A stretch of DNA of 64,000 nt from Afipia clevelandensis ATCC 49720 (GTDB lineage: Bacteria; Pseudomonadota; Alphaproteobacteria; Rhizobiales; Xanthobacteraceae): positions 186,001-250,000 of the forward strand of contig NZ_KB375281.1 of NCBI RefSeq assembly GCF_000336555.1, in the 5' to 3' direction. The notes beneath the pieces are model-generated. The model had not been told where the DNA came from. It was given only the letters and a program-made list of their open reading frames with translations, and did no database searches. Each line of letters opens with the position of its first letter. Position 1 is the first letter of the stretch. This document shows positions 9,563 through 18,578 of this stretch, in pieces. The position numbers were made by a program, and so were the translations under genes.

Positions 9563-10640
9563 CAGGCACATCAGCCGCCGCGCGTTTATCGGAAGCAGCC
9601 TGATCGCGCCGCTGGCGGGCACGCTTGCACATGCGCAGGGTTTCGCGGGGCTTGGCGGCGGCAGCGATGGCTTCGCCGAGGTCGTTCCCGGCAGGATGCT
9701 AGAATTCCCGCGCGACCACGGTCCGCATCCGGATTATCGCATCGAGTGGTGGTATCTGACCGCGAACCTGAGGGATGCGGCCGGAGACGAATGGGGCGCG
9801 CAATGGACGCTGTTCCGGCAGGCCATGACGCCGGGCGCGCAGCAGGAAGGCTGGGCCAATCGGCAGATCTGGATGGGACATGCGGCGGTCACCGGCCCGA
9901 CTATCCATCGTTACGCGGAAAAATTCGCGCGCGGCGGTATAGGGCAGGCGGGGGCTGAAGCTGCGCCGTTTCATGCATGGATCGATTCATGGGAGATGCG
10001 CGGTGGCGATGGCTTTCATGCGCAGACCATCGCGCCGCTGTTCGTCACCGCATCGAGCGATGACTTTGGTTATGTGTTGAGTCTCGCGTGCGATCGGCCG
10101 CTCGTGCTGCAAGGCGATGGAGGCTACAGCAAGAAATCCGAACGCGGGCAGGCGTCGTACTACTATAGCCAGCCTTATTTCACAGCTTCGGGCACGCTCA
10201 CCCTTGATGACAGGCAGGTTGCAGTCACCGGGCGCGCATGGATGGACCGTGAGTGGAGCAGCCAGCCCTTGGCATCGGACCAGACCGGATGGGACTGGTT
10301 CTCGCTGCATCTGGACACCGGCGAGAAGGTCATGCTGTTCCGGCTGCGCCAGAAGGACGGCGGGAACTATTTCGCGGGCAACTGGATTGATCGCAGCGGA
10401 CGATCCGAACCATTGCCAGCCAATACGATTGTAATGACGCCGACAGCATTCACGGACATTGATGGCCGAAAGCTGCCGACATCGTGGCGTGTCACTGTCG
10501 CGGCGCGCGGATTGAACGTCGACAGCGTCCCGCTCAATGCAAAAAGCTGGATGGGGACGCGCTTCGCGTATTGGGAAGGGCCGATCAGTTTCAAGGGCAG
10601 CCATGGCGGCGTCGGCTATCTTGAGATGACGGGGTATTGA
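9552..10640 (+). CDS. AttH/CrtC-like lipocalin-type secreted protein
   Basis: 362 residues. The N-terminus carries a twin-arginine signal (SRRAFIGSS, then a hydrophobic stretch ending AHA), predicting folded export by Tat. The body has motifs of the AttH/hydroxyneurosporene synthase-like family: IEWWYLTANL near residue 65, a WMDREWS motif near 235 and GWDWFSLHL just after it. The family folds as two lipocalin-like barrels. In carotenogenic bacteria CrtC hydrates carotenoids, but no carotenoid genes lie here and the ABC-permease neighbours fit the AttEFGH arrangement. A periplasmic lipid or isoprenoid-modifying role is inference. Confidence 0.82.
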   Translation: MSADRHISRRAFIGSSLIAPLAGTLAHAQGFAGLGGGSDGFAEVVPGRMLEFPRDHGPHPDYRIEWWYLTANLRDAAGDEWGAQWTLFRQAMTPGAQQEGWANRQIWMGHAAVTGPTIHRYAEKFARGGIGQAGAEAAPFHAWIDSWEMRGGDGFHAQTIAPLFVTASSDDFGYVLSLACDRPLVLQGDGGYSKKSERGQASYYYSQPYFTASGTLTLDDRQVAVTGRAWMDREWSSQPLASDQTGWDWFSLHLDTGEKVMLFRLRQKDGGNYFAGNWIDRSGRSEPLPANTIVMTPTAFTDIDGRKLPTSWRVTVAARGLNVDSVPLNAKSWMGTRFAYWEGPISFKGSHGGVGYLEMTGY

Positions 10641-10652
10641 ACGCTGAATTCT

Positions 10653-10727
10653 CGTCATTGCGAGCGCAGCTAAGCAATCCATGGCGACGAAATGGATTGC
10701 TTCGTCGCTTCGCTCCTCGCAATGACG
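10653..10727. repeat. Palindromic intergenic repeat, family B (copy 1)
   Basis: The ends are perfect 12-base inverted repeats, CGTCATTGCGAG and CTCGCAATGACG. Nested inside is a perfect 11-base pair, AAGCAATCCAT/ATGGATTGCTT. The same termini occur at 60784-60869. It lies between the AttH-like gene and the aldo/keto reductase and ends 18 bases before the latter's start codon. Confidence 0.85.
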
Positions 10728-10745
10728 GTCAGAACTGGAAACAAC

Positions 10746-11585
10746 ATGAATCAAAAGCCATTCGGAAACACCGGACAGCAAGTGTCAGTCATCGGCCAGG
10801 GCACCTGGTATATCGACCGCGGTGACCGGGCACCGGCCGTAGCAGCGCTTCGCAAGGGGCTCGATCTCGGCATGACCCATATCGACACGGCGGAGATGTA
10901 TGACGATGCCGAGCTTGTGGTCGCGGAGGCCATTGCAGGGCGGCGCGACGAGGTGTTTCTGGTCTCAAAGGTGCTGCCGAGCAATGCCTCGCGCAAAGGG
11001 ACAATCGCAGCCTGCGAGCGCTCGCTGAAGCGGCTGAAGACCGATCGTCTCGACTGTTACTTGCTGCATTGGCGTGGATCGTATCCGCTGGAGGATACGG
11101 TCGCTGCGTTCGAGCAACTGGTAAGCGATGGAAAAATTCGCTCATGGGGTGTCAGCAACTTCGACGCGGGCGATCTTGCCGAGATGACCGACGTGGCGGG
11201 CGAAGGGCGCATCGCCTGCAATCAGGTGCTCTATCATCTGAACGAGCGCGCCATCGAGCACTCCGTTATTCCGTGGTGCGAGGCGCATGGGCTCGCGGTG
11301 GTTGCCTATTCGCCATTCGGCCATGACGATTTTCCCGAGCCGGAATCAGCGGGCGGGAGGCTGCTGAAAAATATCGCGGATCGGTACGGCGCGACGCCAC
11401 GTCAGGTGGCGCTGGCCTTTCTGACACGCTGGCCGTCGGTCTTTGCGATTCCGAAGGCATCATCGGCGAACCATGCCGCGGACAATGCCGGCGCGGGAGA
11501 CTTGACGCTGGCGGACAGTGAGGTTGCCGCGCTGGACAAGGCGTTCCCGCTGGGGCGCGAACCGCGCAGCCTGCCGATGATCTAG
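10746..11585 (+). CDS. Aldo/keto reductase
   Basis: 279 residues, a complete AKR barrel. The catalytic tetrad is visible: D47 and Y52 in HIDTAEMYDD, K75 in LVSKVLPS and H108 in YLLHWRG. The NADPH-binding end IPKASSANH is near the C-terminus. Such enzymes reduce aldehydes or ketones, or oxidise small alcohols, with NADP(H). The start at 10746 (MNQKPFGNTG) is chosen because it gives the family N-terminus. The upstream in-frame ATG at 10692 lies inside the palindromic repeat. The stop overlaps that of the convergent TauE gene. Confidence 0.92.
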   Translation: MNQKPFGNTGQQVSVIGQGTWYIDRGDRAPAVAALRKGLDLGMTHIDTAEMYDDAELVVAEAIAGRRDEVFLVSKVLPSNASRKGTIAACERSLKRLKTDRLDCYLLHWRGSYPLEDTVAAFEQLVSDGKIRSWGVSNFDAGDLAEMTDVAGEGRIACNQVLYHLNERAIEHSVIPWCEAHGLAVVAYSPFGHDDFPEPESAGGRLLKNIADRYGATPRQVALAFLTRWPSVFAIPKASSANHAADNAGAGDLTLADSEVAALDKAFPLGREPRSLPMI

Positions 11586-12340
11586 ATCACGGCCTTGATG
11601 CCCTGCCAGAGCAGCAGCAGCGAAATGATGAACAGCAGCACATAGGCGATGTTGTAGAACAGGCCAGTCGGCGTTTTCCGCACCAGCCAGATGCCTGCGA
11701 AGTTCGCCAACACGGCAATTGGAAGCAGCACAAGCGAGGTGGCGAAATTCTTCGCTGTGAACTGCGCCAGCGCGAAGTAGGGGCCGATCTTCAGGAGATT
11801 GACCACGGTAAAGAAGATCGTGGTGGTGCCGACCAGTGTCAGCTTGGGCAGCCGCTGCGGCAGGACGTGAACCTGAAACGGCGGCCCGCCGCCTTGCGTC
11901 ATGAAGGATGTAAAGCCGGACACCGCGCCCCAGAACACGCCGCTGACGGCCGTTGCCGGGTGCGCTTCAATCCGGTTCCGGCGCAGCCATGTGTTGGCAA
12001 CGAAGGCGAGGCCGATGACGCCGATGATGATCCGGACCAGTGCGTCCGACAGATGCGAGGCCAGCAGCCACGCGAGCGCCATACCGGCAATGGCGCCGGG
12101 CAGCATGACTTTCAGGTTCCATGCGTCCCAGTCACGCCGGTAGACGTAGACTGAGATCATGTCCTGAATGATGAGAAGCGGAAGGATCAGGGCCGCGGCT
12201 TCCAGCGGCGGCAGATATAGCGCCAATAAGGGCGTGGATGCGATACCGAGGCCCGAAAAGCCGCCCTTCGCCAATCCAAGAAGGATCACTGCGGGGATTG
12301 CGACAGCATAGAACAGCGGCTCGGTGATAATGGCGTGCAC
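11582..12340 (-). CDS. TauE/SafE family sulfite-exporter-like permease
   Basis: 252 residues, almost wholly hydrophobic, with about eight membrane helices. The N-terminal AKGGFSGLGI and the repeated TQGGGPPFQVHVLPQRL are typical of the TauE/SafE (DUF81) family. Members export or import sulfite, sulfoacetate and related organosulfur or small anions, but substrate cannot be read from sequence. It is convergent with the aldo/keto reductase (stop codons overlap) and stands alone as a transcription unit, so neighbours do not help. Confidence 0.88.
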   Translation of the reverse strand: MHAIITEPLFYAVAIPAVILLGLAKGGFSGLGIASTPLLALYLPPLEAAALILPLLIIQDMISVYVYRRDWDAWNLKVMLPGAIAGMALAWLLASHLSDALVRIIIGVIGLAFVANTWLRRNRIEAHPATAVSGVFWGAVSGFTSFMTQGGGPPFQVHVLPQRLPKLTLVGTTTIFFTVVNLLKIGPYFALAQFTAKNFATSLVLLPIAVLANFAGIWLVRKTPTGLFYNIAYVLLFIISLLLLWQGIKAVI

Positions 12341-12463
12341 GTCATGATTCCGTCAGATGCTCTTCACTTAGGCCTCAGAAGGCCCGGCAAGATCAACTGA
12401 TATCACCGCGCAGAAATGCAGGCCGCCCTTGTGGGTTTGCAGCGGTGACCCTAGATTTCGGGC

Positions 12464-12721
12464 ATGCCTCGCTATTTCTTCAACACGCGGATCGGCGCGA
12501 CGCTTATTCCGGATCCGGAAGGCGAGGATTTGCGCGATCCGGATCATGCCTGGCGCGTTGCGCACGCGACCGTCCGGCAAATTCTTCACGACGAAGGCAA
12601 GGACCCGTCGCTGCTTACCGCCGTGCTGGAAGTGACGGACGAAGCCGGTGAAATCGTGCTTGAGTTTCCGTTCACCGAAGCGCTGGAGACGCCCGACGAG
12701 CCCCCGCCGTCGCGGCACTGA
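12464..12721 (+). CDS. DUF6894 family small protein
   Basis: 85 residues, starting MPRYFFNTRIG and containing DPEGEDLRDPDHAW and a C-terminal strand-rich stretch. This matches the small DUF6894 proteins very common in Bradyrhizobium and relatives. Their function is unknown. There is no signal peptide or membrane segment. The last 50 bases overlap the tail of the convergent LysR gene. Confidence 0.78.
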   Translation: MPRYFFNTRIGATLIPDPEGEDLRDPDHAWRVAHATVRQILHDEGKDPSLLTAVLEVTDEAGEIVLEFPFTEALETPDEPPPSRH

Positions 12722-13622
12722 TCTCGGGTGTTGCGTCCATCTCGCTCTGAGCGAGTTTAACGGCGATATCAGCGATCGTTTCGGTGGCCAGCGTATCCGG
12801 AGTGGCGAGCCAGCTTGCCGAGAACGTCAGCGCGGGCACATGCAAATCCGTCGATAGAAGCTGAAGCTGGCCTTCCGCCAGTTCGCGCTCGACAATGGCT
12901 GTCGGGATGACGGCGATGCCGATGCCGTCTGTCGCCATGCGGATCACGGTGGCGAGCGAGGCGCTTGTATGCAGGCGCGGCGAGGGCAGGTCGGGACGAT
13001 TGAACAGTGAGCGCACGATCTCATAGGGCTGTGTCTTGCGGGGAAATGTGATGATCGCGAACTTCGCCAGGTCTCGCACGGTCAGCAGACCGTCGCCGAG
13101 TTTCAGCGATGGACTGGCAACGAACGAGTTCGGATAATCGCACAACACGCGGTTGCGCACGTTGGATGCGGGCCACGGCCCGAGACAGAACGCAAGATCA
13201 ATTTCCTGCGCCATCAGCCGTGCACGAAGATTGGGCGTGATGTCGATTTCGATTTCCAGCGAGAGGTTCGGCAATGTGGTCGCAACACGCTCGATCAGTT
13301 GCGGCAGCCATGTATGAACGATGGTTTCCGACACTCCGAGCCGGACGATGCCGCGCATGGCCGAGCGATCCATGACGGCGGCCATCATCTCGCGGCGCAG
13401 GCCGATCAGCTTCTCGGCGTAAAGCATCATCTGCCGGCCGCCGGGTGTCGGCGTGACGGAACGGCTGTCCCGCTGCAGCAATTTCACGCCCATTTCCGCT
13501 TCGAGCTGAGAGATGCGCTGCGAGATCGCAGGCTGCGTTGTGTTGAGCTTGCGCGCCGCACCACCGAAGCTGCCGAGCGTCACCACCCAGAGAAACGTCT
13601 CGATCGACTTGAAGTCCACCAT
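12672..13622 (-). CDS. LysR family transcriptional regulator
   Basis: 316 residues. An N-terminal winged HTH (GGAARKLNTTQPAISQRISQ, about 20-40) is followed by a periplasmic-binding-like effector domain. The start at 13622 (MVDFKSIETF) is chosen because it gives the standard LysR N-terminus. Five further codons are open upstream. It is divergent from the DUF1445 hydro-lyase gene, with an inverted repeat at 13651-13666 between them. By the usual LysR pattern it probably regulates itself and the hydro-lyase, perhaps with the downstream Liv transporter, in response to that pathway's substrate. Confidence 0.92.
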   Translation of the reverse strand: MVDFKSIETFLWVVTLGSFGGAARKLNTTQPAISQRISQLEAEMGVKLLQRDSRSVTPTPGGRQMMLYAEKLIGLRREMMAAVMDRSAMRGIVRLGVSETIVHTWLPQLIERVATTLPNLSLEIEIDITPNLRARLMAQEIDLAFCLGPWPASNVRNRVLCDYPNSFVASPSLKLGDGLLTVRDLAKFAIITFPRKTQPYEIVRSLFNRPDLPSPRLHTSASLATVIRMATDGIGIAVIPTAIVERELAEGQLQLLSTDLHVPALTFSASWLATPDTLATETIADIAVKLAQSEMDATPEISAATAGARRASPALR

Positions 13623-13650
13623 GCCGTAACCCCGCACCTATTAATCCAGC

Positions 13651-13666
13651 TTATCGTTTCTGATAA
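13651..13666. promoter_or_regulatory. Candidate LysR box (T-N11-A dyad)
   Basis: TTATC-GTTTCT-GATAA is a perfect 5-6-5 inverted repeat that meets the T-N11-A rule for LysR sites. It lies between the divergent lysR and DUF1445 genes, about 70 bases before the DUF1445 start. Confidence 0.6.
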
Positions 13667-13733
13667 AAAAACGCGACTAGACTTTATCTTGGGGCGATGA
13701 TCCACTCTTTTCAACGGGAAATGGAGTGGTCTT

Positions 13734-14558
13734 ATGCTTTCGGCAGCCGAACAGGTGACACGTTCCGTTCAGGGCCATGATGCGGATCTCCCCAGCCGTG
13801 ATGCCCGGCTGGCCTATCGTGCAGGTCGGGTGGATGTCACGGCAGGTGTCGCGCCCGGATATGTTCAGGGCAATCTGGCCATCCTGCCCGAAAGCCTTGC
13901 GGCGTCCTTCCATCGCTTCTGCCAGCTCAATCCCAAGCCATGCCCGATTATCGGCATGTCGGAGGTCGGCGATCCACGCATTCCCGCGCTTGGCATTGAT
14001 CTCGATATCCGCACCGATATCCCGCGTTACCGGGTCTGGCGCGACGGCGAACTGACCGAGGAGCCGACCGATATCATGGCGCACTGGCGCGACGATCTCG
14101 TTGCTTTCGTGATCGGCTGTTCGTTCTCGTTTGAGGAAGCGCTGATCGCGGACGGCTTGCACATTCGTCACATCGACGAACAGCGCAACGTCCCGATGTA
14201 CCGCACCAACATTGCGTGCAAGGCGGCGGGACCTTTCGAGGGACGGATGGTGGTGTCGATGCGTCCGTTCAAGCCCGCGGAAGCCATTCGCGCGATCCAG
14301 ATCACGACACGGTTTCCATCCGTGCACGGTGCGCCGGTGCATATCGGCAAGCCGGAGCTGATCGGCATCAGCAATATTGCGAAGCCGGACTATGGCGACG
14401 CAGTGAGCATTCAGCCCGACGAGATGCCGGTATTTTGGGCGTGCGGAGTGACCCCGCAATCGGTCATCCTGCAGTCGCGGCCCAGCTTCGCAATCACCCA
14501 CGCGCCAGGCTTCATGCTGGTGACGGACGTTCGCAATTCTGAATTTTCCATTCAGTGA
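13734..14558 (+). CDS. Putative hydro-lyase, DUF1445 family (YcsI-like)
   Basis: 274 residues, the standard size for DUF1445. Typical stretches include [13 protein letters not shown] near the N-terminus, [35 protein letters not shown] and [16 protein letters not shown]. Family members are annotated as hydro-lyases. The same domain forms part of mitochondrial D-glutamate cyclase, and the Bacillus member ycsI sits beside 5-oxoprolinase-type genes. Here it leads a run with a Liv-type transporter and a glutamate-type dehydrogenase, so action on a glutamate or pyroglutamate-like compound is a reasonable inference. GGAG precedes the ATG by about 7 bases. Confidence 0.85.
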   Translation: MLSAAEQVTRSVQGHDADLPSRDARLAYRAGRVDVTAGVAPGYVQGNLAILPESLAASFHRFCQLNPKPCPIIGMSEVGDPRIPALGIDLDIRTDIPRYRVWRDGELTEEPTDIMAHWRDDLVAFVIGCSFSFEEALIADGLHIRHIDEQRNVPMYRTNIACKAAGPFEGRMVVSMRPFKPAEAIRAIQITTRFPSVHGAPVHIGKPELIGISNIAKPDYGDAVSIQPDEMPVFWACGVTPQSVILQSRPSFAITHAPGFMLVTDVRNSEFSIQ

Positions 14559-14618
14559 GTTTGACCAGATCAGCCGCAATGCCCCGTAAAGGCAGTGTCT
14601 AACCAGGGAGTATCGTCG

Positions 14619-15869
14619 ATGAATCGCCGCGAAGTATTGTTGTCCGGTGTCGCCATGTCCGTTGCCGGAACTCTTGGGACCCGCGCCCTGGCGCAGGCCG
14701 GCAAGGAAATCCTGATCGGCTGCATCTGGCCGCTGACGGGGCCGACCGCGCAGATCGGCGCGGATGCACGCCATGCGCTGGAAACCGCGGCAGACATTGT
14801 CAACAATGCCCATGACCTCGATTTGCCCACGGCAAAGAGCGCCGGGCTTGCGGGTCTTGGCGGCGCCAAGATCAAGCTGGTCTTCGCCGACCATCAGGGC
14901 GATCCGCAAAAAGGCCGGGCCGAGGCCGAACGCCTGATCACGCAGGACAAGGTGGTCGCGATCTGCGGCGCGTTCCACTCGTCGGTGTCGGCGACGGTGA
15001 GCGCGTCGTGCGAGCGGTACGGCATTCCCTACGTTGCGGCCGATTCGTCCTCGCCGAGCCTGCATCGCCGCGGCCTGAAGTTCTTCTTCCGGCCCGCCGC
15101 GCATGACGAGATGTTCTCCCTCGCGATGTTCGAGTTCATGGACGCCTTGAAAAAGAAGGGCAAGAAGATCGACAGCGTCGGACTGTTCTTCGAGGACACG
15201 ATTTTCGGCACCGACTCCTCCAACGTCCAGCGCAAGCTCGCCGCCGATCGCGGCTACAAGGTCGTCGCCGACATCAAATATCGCGCATCGTCGCCGTCGT
15301 TGACCGCCGAAGTGCAGCAGATCAAGAGCGCCAATCCGGACGTGCTGCTGCCATCGAGCTACACCACCGACACTATTCTTCTGATGAAGACCATGGACGA
15401 GCTCGGCTACAAGCCCAACAACATCCTCGCGCAGGCGGCGGGCTTCTCCGACAAGGCGACCTTCGATGCGGTGGGCGACAAGCTGAACGGCATGATCTCG
15501 CGCGCCAGCTTCTCGCTCGATCTGGCGTCCAAGCGTCCGTCGGTCGGCAAGGTCAATGACATGTTCAAGGCCCGCGCCAACCGCGACCTGAACGACAATA
15601 CCTCGCGGCAGTTGACGTCCATCCTCGTCCTTGCGGATGCGATCGACCGGGCCAAGTCCACCGACGGCGAGAAGATCCGCGCCGCGCTGGCGGCCACCGA
15701 TACGCCCGGCGAGAAGACCATCATGCCGTGGAAGCGGATCAAGTTTACCGCCGAGGGCCAGAACGATGACGCCGACCCGGTGCTGCTGCAGTATCTCGGT
15801 GGCAAGTTCATCACGGTCTATCCGGCGCAGGCGGCGATCGCCGAGCCGAAATGGCCGATGAACGGCTGA
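14619..15869 (+). CDS. Branched-chain-amino-acid-type ABC transporter substrate-binding protein
   Basis: 416 residues. The start at 14619 follows GGGAG by 8 bases and opens with a twin-arginine-like signal (NRREVLLSG, cleavage near RALAQA). This suggests export by Tat, which is not usual for LivK-type proteins. The mature part begins KEILIGCIWPLTGPTAQIG, the hallmark of type I Leu/Ile/Val-binding folds. It delivers a small amino acid or amide to the LivHMGF complex encoded directly downstream. A strong terminator-like hairpin at 15876-15909 follows, which would give more binding protein than permease. Confidence 0.9.
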   Translation: MNRREVLLSGVAMSVAGTLGTRALAQAGKEILIGCIWPLTGPTAQIGADARHALETAADIVNNAHDLDLPTAKSAGLAGLGGAKIKLVFADHQGDPQKGRAEAERLITQDKVVAICGAFHSSVSATVSASCERYGIPYVAADSSSPSLHRRGLKFFFRPAAHDEMFSLAMFEFMDALKKKGKKIDSVGLFFEDTIFGTDSSNVQRKLAADRGYKVVADIKYRASSPSLTAEVQQIKSANPDVLLPSSYTTDTILLMKTMDELGYKPNNILAQAAGFSDKATFDAVGDKLNGMISRASFSLDLASKRPSVGKVNDMFKARANRDLNDNTSRQLTSILVLADAIDRAKSTDGEKIRAALAATDTPGEKTIMPWKRIKFTAEGQNDDADPVLLQYLGGKFITVYPAQAAIAEPKWPMNG

Positions 15870-15875
15870 ATGAAG

Positions 15876-15909
15876 AGGGGCGCTGTCATGATTGGCAGCG
15901 CCCCTTTTT
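15876..15909 (+). terminator. Rho-independent terminator/attenuator after the SBP gene
   Basis: AGGGGCGCTG and CAGCGCCCCT form a perfect 10-base-pair stem with a 10-base loop, followed by a run of T (CCCCTTTTTC). It sits between the binding-protein gene and livH of the same operon. Partial read-through would set the binding-protein to permease ratio. Confidence 0.85.
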
Positions 15910-15964
15910 CTGAAACGGTTCATGCCGTGTCCACCCGCCATGTCCTTGACGGAATGAGTTCACT

Positions 15965-16843
15965 GTGACCACGCAAGCCTTTCTTCAGGTAATCGCAAGC
16001 GGCCTCTTGATGGGGCTGATCTATGCGCTGATCGCGGTCGGCCTGTCGCTGATCTTCGGTCTGATGGATGTGGTGAACTTCGCCCACGGCGAATTTCTCA
16101 TGCTGGCGATGTATGCGACATTCGGGCTGGTGTTCATGACCGCGCTCGATCCGGTGGTGCTTGCGCCGCTGGTGGTGGCGCTGATGTTCGTCCTTGGCGT
16201 CTCGGTTTATGCAGGAGTCATCCGCTACGCGATGCGCGCCAAGGCCAACCCCGGCATGGTGCAGATATTCGCGACCTTCGGCCTGGCGCTCCTGATCCAG
16301 GGTCTCGCGCAATACTTCTTTACCCCGGACTATCGCAACATCGCCAACACATGGCTCGGCGGCAAGACACTGAATCTCGGTGGCGTATTTCTGCCCTGGC
16401 CGCAGATTTTCGGCGGGGCGGTGTCGCTTGCGGTGTTTGGAGGTCTCTACTGGCTGATCACGCGAACCGATTTCGGCAAGGCGCTGGAAGCGACCCGCGA
16501 GGATCAGGGCGCGGTGGCGCTGGTCGGCATCGACCGCAACCGGGTGTTCGCACTCGGGTGGGGGCTGGGCGCAGCGCTGGTCGGTGTCGCCGGCGCGGTG
16601 TTGGCGATCTTCTACTACATTCATCCGCAGGTCGGCGGCACGTTTGCGCTGATTGCTTATGTCACCGTGGCGCTCGGCGGTTTTGGCAGCATCTTCGGTG
16701 CGCTGGTGGCGGGGGTGATTGTCGGTCTTGTCGAGGCGCTGACGACCTTGATCCTGCCGGCGTCGCTGAAATCCGTCGGTGTGTACTCGCTCTATCTTCT
16801 GGTGTTGTTCGTCAGGCCGAGCGGCCTGTTCGGGAGGCTGTGA
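15965..16843 (+). CDS. livH: Liv-type ABC transporter permease (LivH)
   Basis: 292 residues, GTG start. About eight membrane helices are seen, with the family motif LIYALIAVGLSLIFGLMDVVNFAHGEF near the N-terminus (shown here in part: LSLIFGLMDVVNFAHGE). A cytoplasmic EAA-like loop near GKALEATREDQ contacts the ATPases. It forms the inner-membrane channel with LivM. The livM start overlaps the stop by one base (TGATG). Confidence 0.9.
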   Translation: MTTQAFLQVIASGLLMGLIYALIAVGLSLIFGLMDVVNFAHGEFLMLAMYATFGLVFMTALDPVVLAPLVVALMFVLGVSVYAGVIRYAMRAKANPGMVQIFATFGLALLIQGLAQYFFTPDYRNIANTWLGGKTLNLGGVFLPWPQIFGGAVSLAVFGGLYWLITRTDFGKALEATREDQGAVALVGIDRNRVFALGWGLGAALVGVAGAVLAIFYYIHPQVGGTFALIAYVTVALGGFGSIFGALVAGVIVGLVEALTTLILPASLKSVGVYSLYLLVLFVRPSGLFGRL

Positions 16844-17847
16844 TGACACAGGGCATGACCGCCTCGTCGATGTCCGCGTTCGTCGCCAGCCGGCGGCGGC
16901 AGCTCATCACCGCCGCCATTGTCTTTGCGCTGATCGCGCTGGTGCCGCGGTTTGTGTCGGACGTTTACATGATGAACGTCCTGATCCTGACGCTGCTGTT
17001 TGCCGCGCTGTCTCAAAGTTGGAACCTGCTCGGCGGCTATTGCGGACAGGTCTCGCTCGGCCATGCGCTGTACTTCGGGATCGGCGCCTATGCGACAAGT
17101 CTCCTCTATGTGAAGTTCGGCATCACGCCATGGGGCGGGCTGCTTGCCGGCGGAATCATCGCCGCGGTGATCGCGCTGGCGCTGGGATATCCGTGCTTCC
17201 GGCTCAAGGGACACTATTTCTCGATCGCGACCATCGTCATCGCTGAAATTGGCCTGCTGCTGTTCCATAACTGGGACTATGCGGGTGCCGCGCTCGGCAT
17301 CCAGTGGCCGTTTACGCCGGATTCGTGGTGGACGTTGCAGTTCGCGCGGGACAAGGCGCCATATTTCTATTTCGCGCTGGGCCTGTTCGCGGTCACCTGG
17401 CTGGTGACGTTCTCGATTGTCGAATCCAAGTGGGGTTACTGGTGGCGGGCGGTGAAGGACAACGCCGAGGCCGCCGAGAGCCTCGGAGTCACGATCTTTC
17501 GCTCCAAGATGGCGGCGGCTGCGATCTCGGCGTTCTTTACGGCGGTGGGCGGGGGATTCTATGCGGCGTTCGTGTCGTATATCGACCCTGACAGCGTGAT
17601 GCATTTCCGGTTCTCCTTGTTGATGGCGCTGCCCGCGGTGCTGGGCGGTGTCGGCTCGCTCTGGGGGCCGGCGATCGGGGCGCTGATCCTGATCCCGTTG
17701 GCCGAGCTTTCGCGGTCTTATCTCGGTGGCTCGGGCTCCGGCCTCGATCTCGTGATCTATGGCGGGCTGGTCATGATTGTGTCGCTGACCCGGCCCGAAG
17801 GCATCCTCAGCTTCATCAAACCGATCAAGCGTGAGGCGACGGCATGA
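16843..17847 (+). CDS. livM: Liv-type ABC transporter permease (LivM)
   Basis: 334 residues with about nine or ten membrane helices. LLGGYCGQVSLGHALYFGIG is the LivM signature near residue 65, and GYWWRAVKDNAEAAESLG is the ATPase-contact loop. The ATG at 16843 overlaps the livH stop and is chosen over upstream in-frame starts, which lie inside livH. It forms the second half of the permease. The stop overlaps the livG start (ATGA). Confidence 0.9.
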   Translation: MTQGMTASSMSAFVASRRRQLITAAIVFALIALVPRFVSDVYMMNVLILTLLFAALSQSWNLLGGYCGQVSLGHALYFGIGAYATSLLYVKFGITPWGGLLAGGIIAAVIALALGYPCFRLKGHYFSIATIVIAEIGLLLFHNWDYAGAALGIQWPFTPDSWWTLQFARDKAPYFYFALGLFAVTWLVTFSIVESKWGYWWRAVKDNAEAAESLGVTIFRSKMAAAAISAFFTAVGGGFYAAFVSYIDPDSVMHFRFSLLMALPAVLGGVGSLWGPAIGALILIPLAELSRSYLGGSGSGLDLVIYGGLVMIVSLTRPEGILSFIKPIKREATA

Positions 17848-18578
17848 CCGGAAAGCCGCTTGTGACATGCCGCAGCGTGACGCGCCGTTTCGACGGCCTT
17901 GTCGCCAATGATTCCATCGACCTCGATGTCTATCGCGGTGAAATCCTCGGACTGATCGGCCCCAACGGGGCTGGCAAATCGACCCTGTTCAATCTGATCG
18001 CGGGCGCGTTTCCGGTGTCCTTCGGCGTCATCGAATTCGACGGACGCGATATCACGCCGCTGCCTGCTGCGGATCGCTGCGACCTCGGTATCGCGCGGAC
18101 CTATCAGGTGCCGCGTTCGTTCGACTCGATGTCGTTGGTAGAAAACGTCACGGTCGGCGCGTTCGTGCGCTATCCCGGCGTCCTCCAGGCGCGGACGAAG
18201 GCGCTGGATGTTCTCGATTATGTCGGCCTTGCGGCGCATGCCGACTCATCCGCCGCCGATCTGACCCCACCGCAGAAGCGGCGTCTTGAGGTTGCGCGCG
18301 CGCTCGCCACCGAGCCGAAGCTGCTGCTGCTCGATGAGGTGTTGACCGGATTGACGCCCAGCGAAGCGGCTGCGGGCGTCGAACTGATCCGGAAAGTCCG
18401 GGAGACCGGCGTGACCATCGTCATGGTCGAGCATGTAATGGAAGTGGTGATGCCGCTGGTCGATCGCGCAGTGGTGTTGCATCTCGGAAAGGTTCTGGCA
18501 GAGGGCCTGCCGAAGGAAGTCGTGCGCGACGAAAAGGTGATCGCGGCCTATCTGGGGGATCGTCATCGTGTTGCTTGA
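17844..18578 (+). CDS. livG: Liv-type ABC transporter ATPase (LivG)
   Basis: 244 residues. Walker [10 protein letters not shown], signature-region variant [15 protein letters not shown] (in place of LSxGQ), Walker [11 protein letters not shown] and H-loop VEHVMEVV are visible. The degenerate signature (TPPQKR) is common among LivG proteins. Overlaps livM by 4 bases and livF by 11, showing a coupled operon. It hydrolyses ATP for transport together with LivF. Confidence 0.9.
   Translation: MTGKPLVTCRSVTRRFDGLVANDSIDLDVYRGEILGLIGPNGAGKSTLFNLIAGAFPVSFGVIEFDGRDITPLPAADRCDLGIARTYQVPRSFDSMSLVENVTVGAFVRYPGVLQARTKALDVLDYVGLAAHADSSAADLTPPQKRRLEVARALATEPKLLLLDEVLTGLTPSEAAAGVELIRKVRETGVTIVMVEHVMEVVMPLVDRAVVLHLGKVLAEGLPKEVVRDEKVIAAYLGDRHRVA

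Noticed and set aside
9552-10640. Carotenoid hydratase (CrtC) as a sign of a photosynthesis gene cluster
   Set aside because: No carotenoid or bacteriochlorophyll genes are near, and the neighbours fit an AttEFGH-type transporter.
13677-15941. A 754-codon open frame on the minus strand opposite the DUF1445 and SBP genes
   Set aside because: It spans two well-supported genes and their gap, with no motif; high GC alone explains its length.
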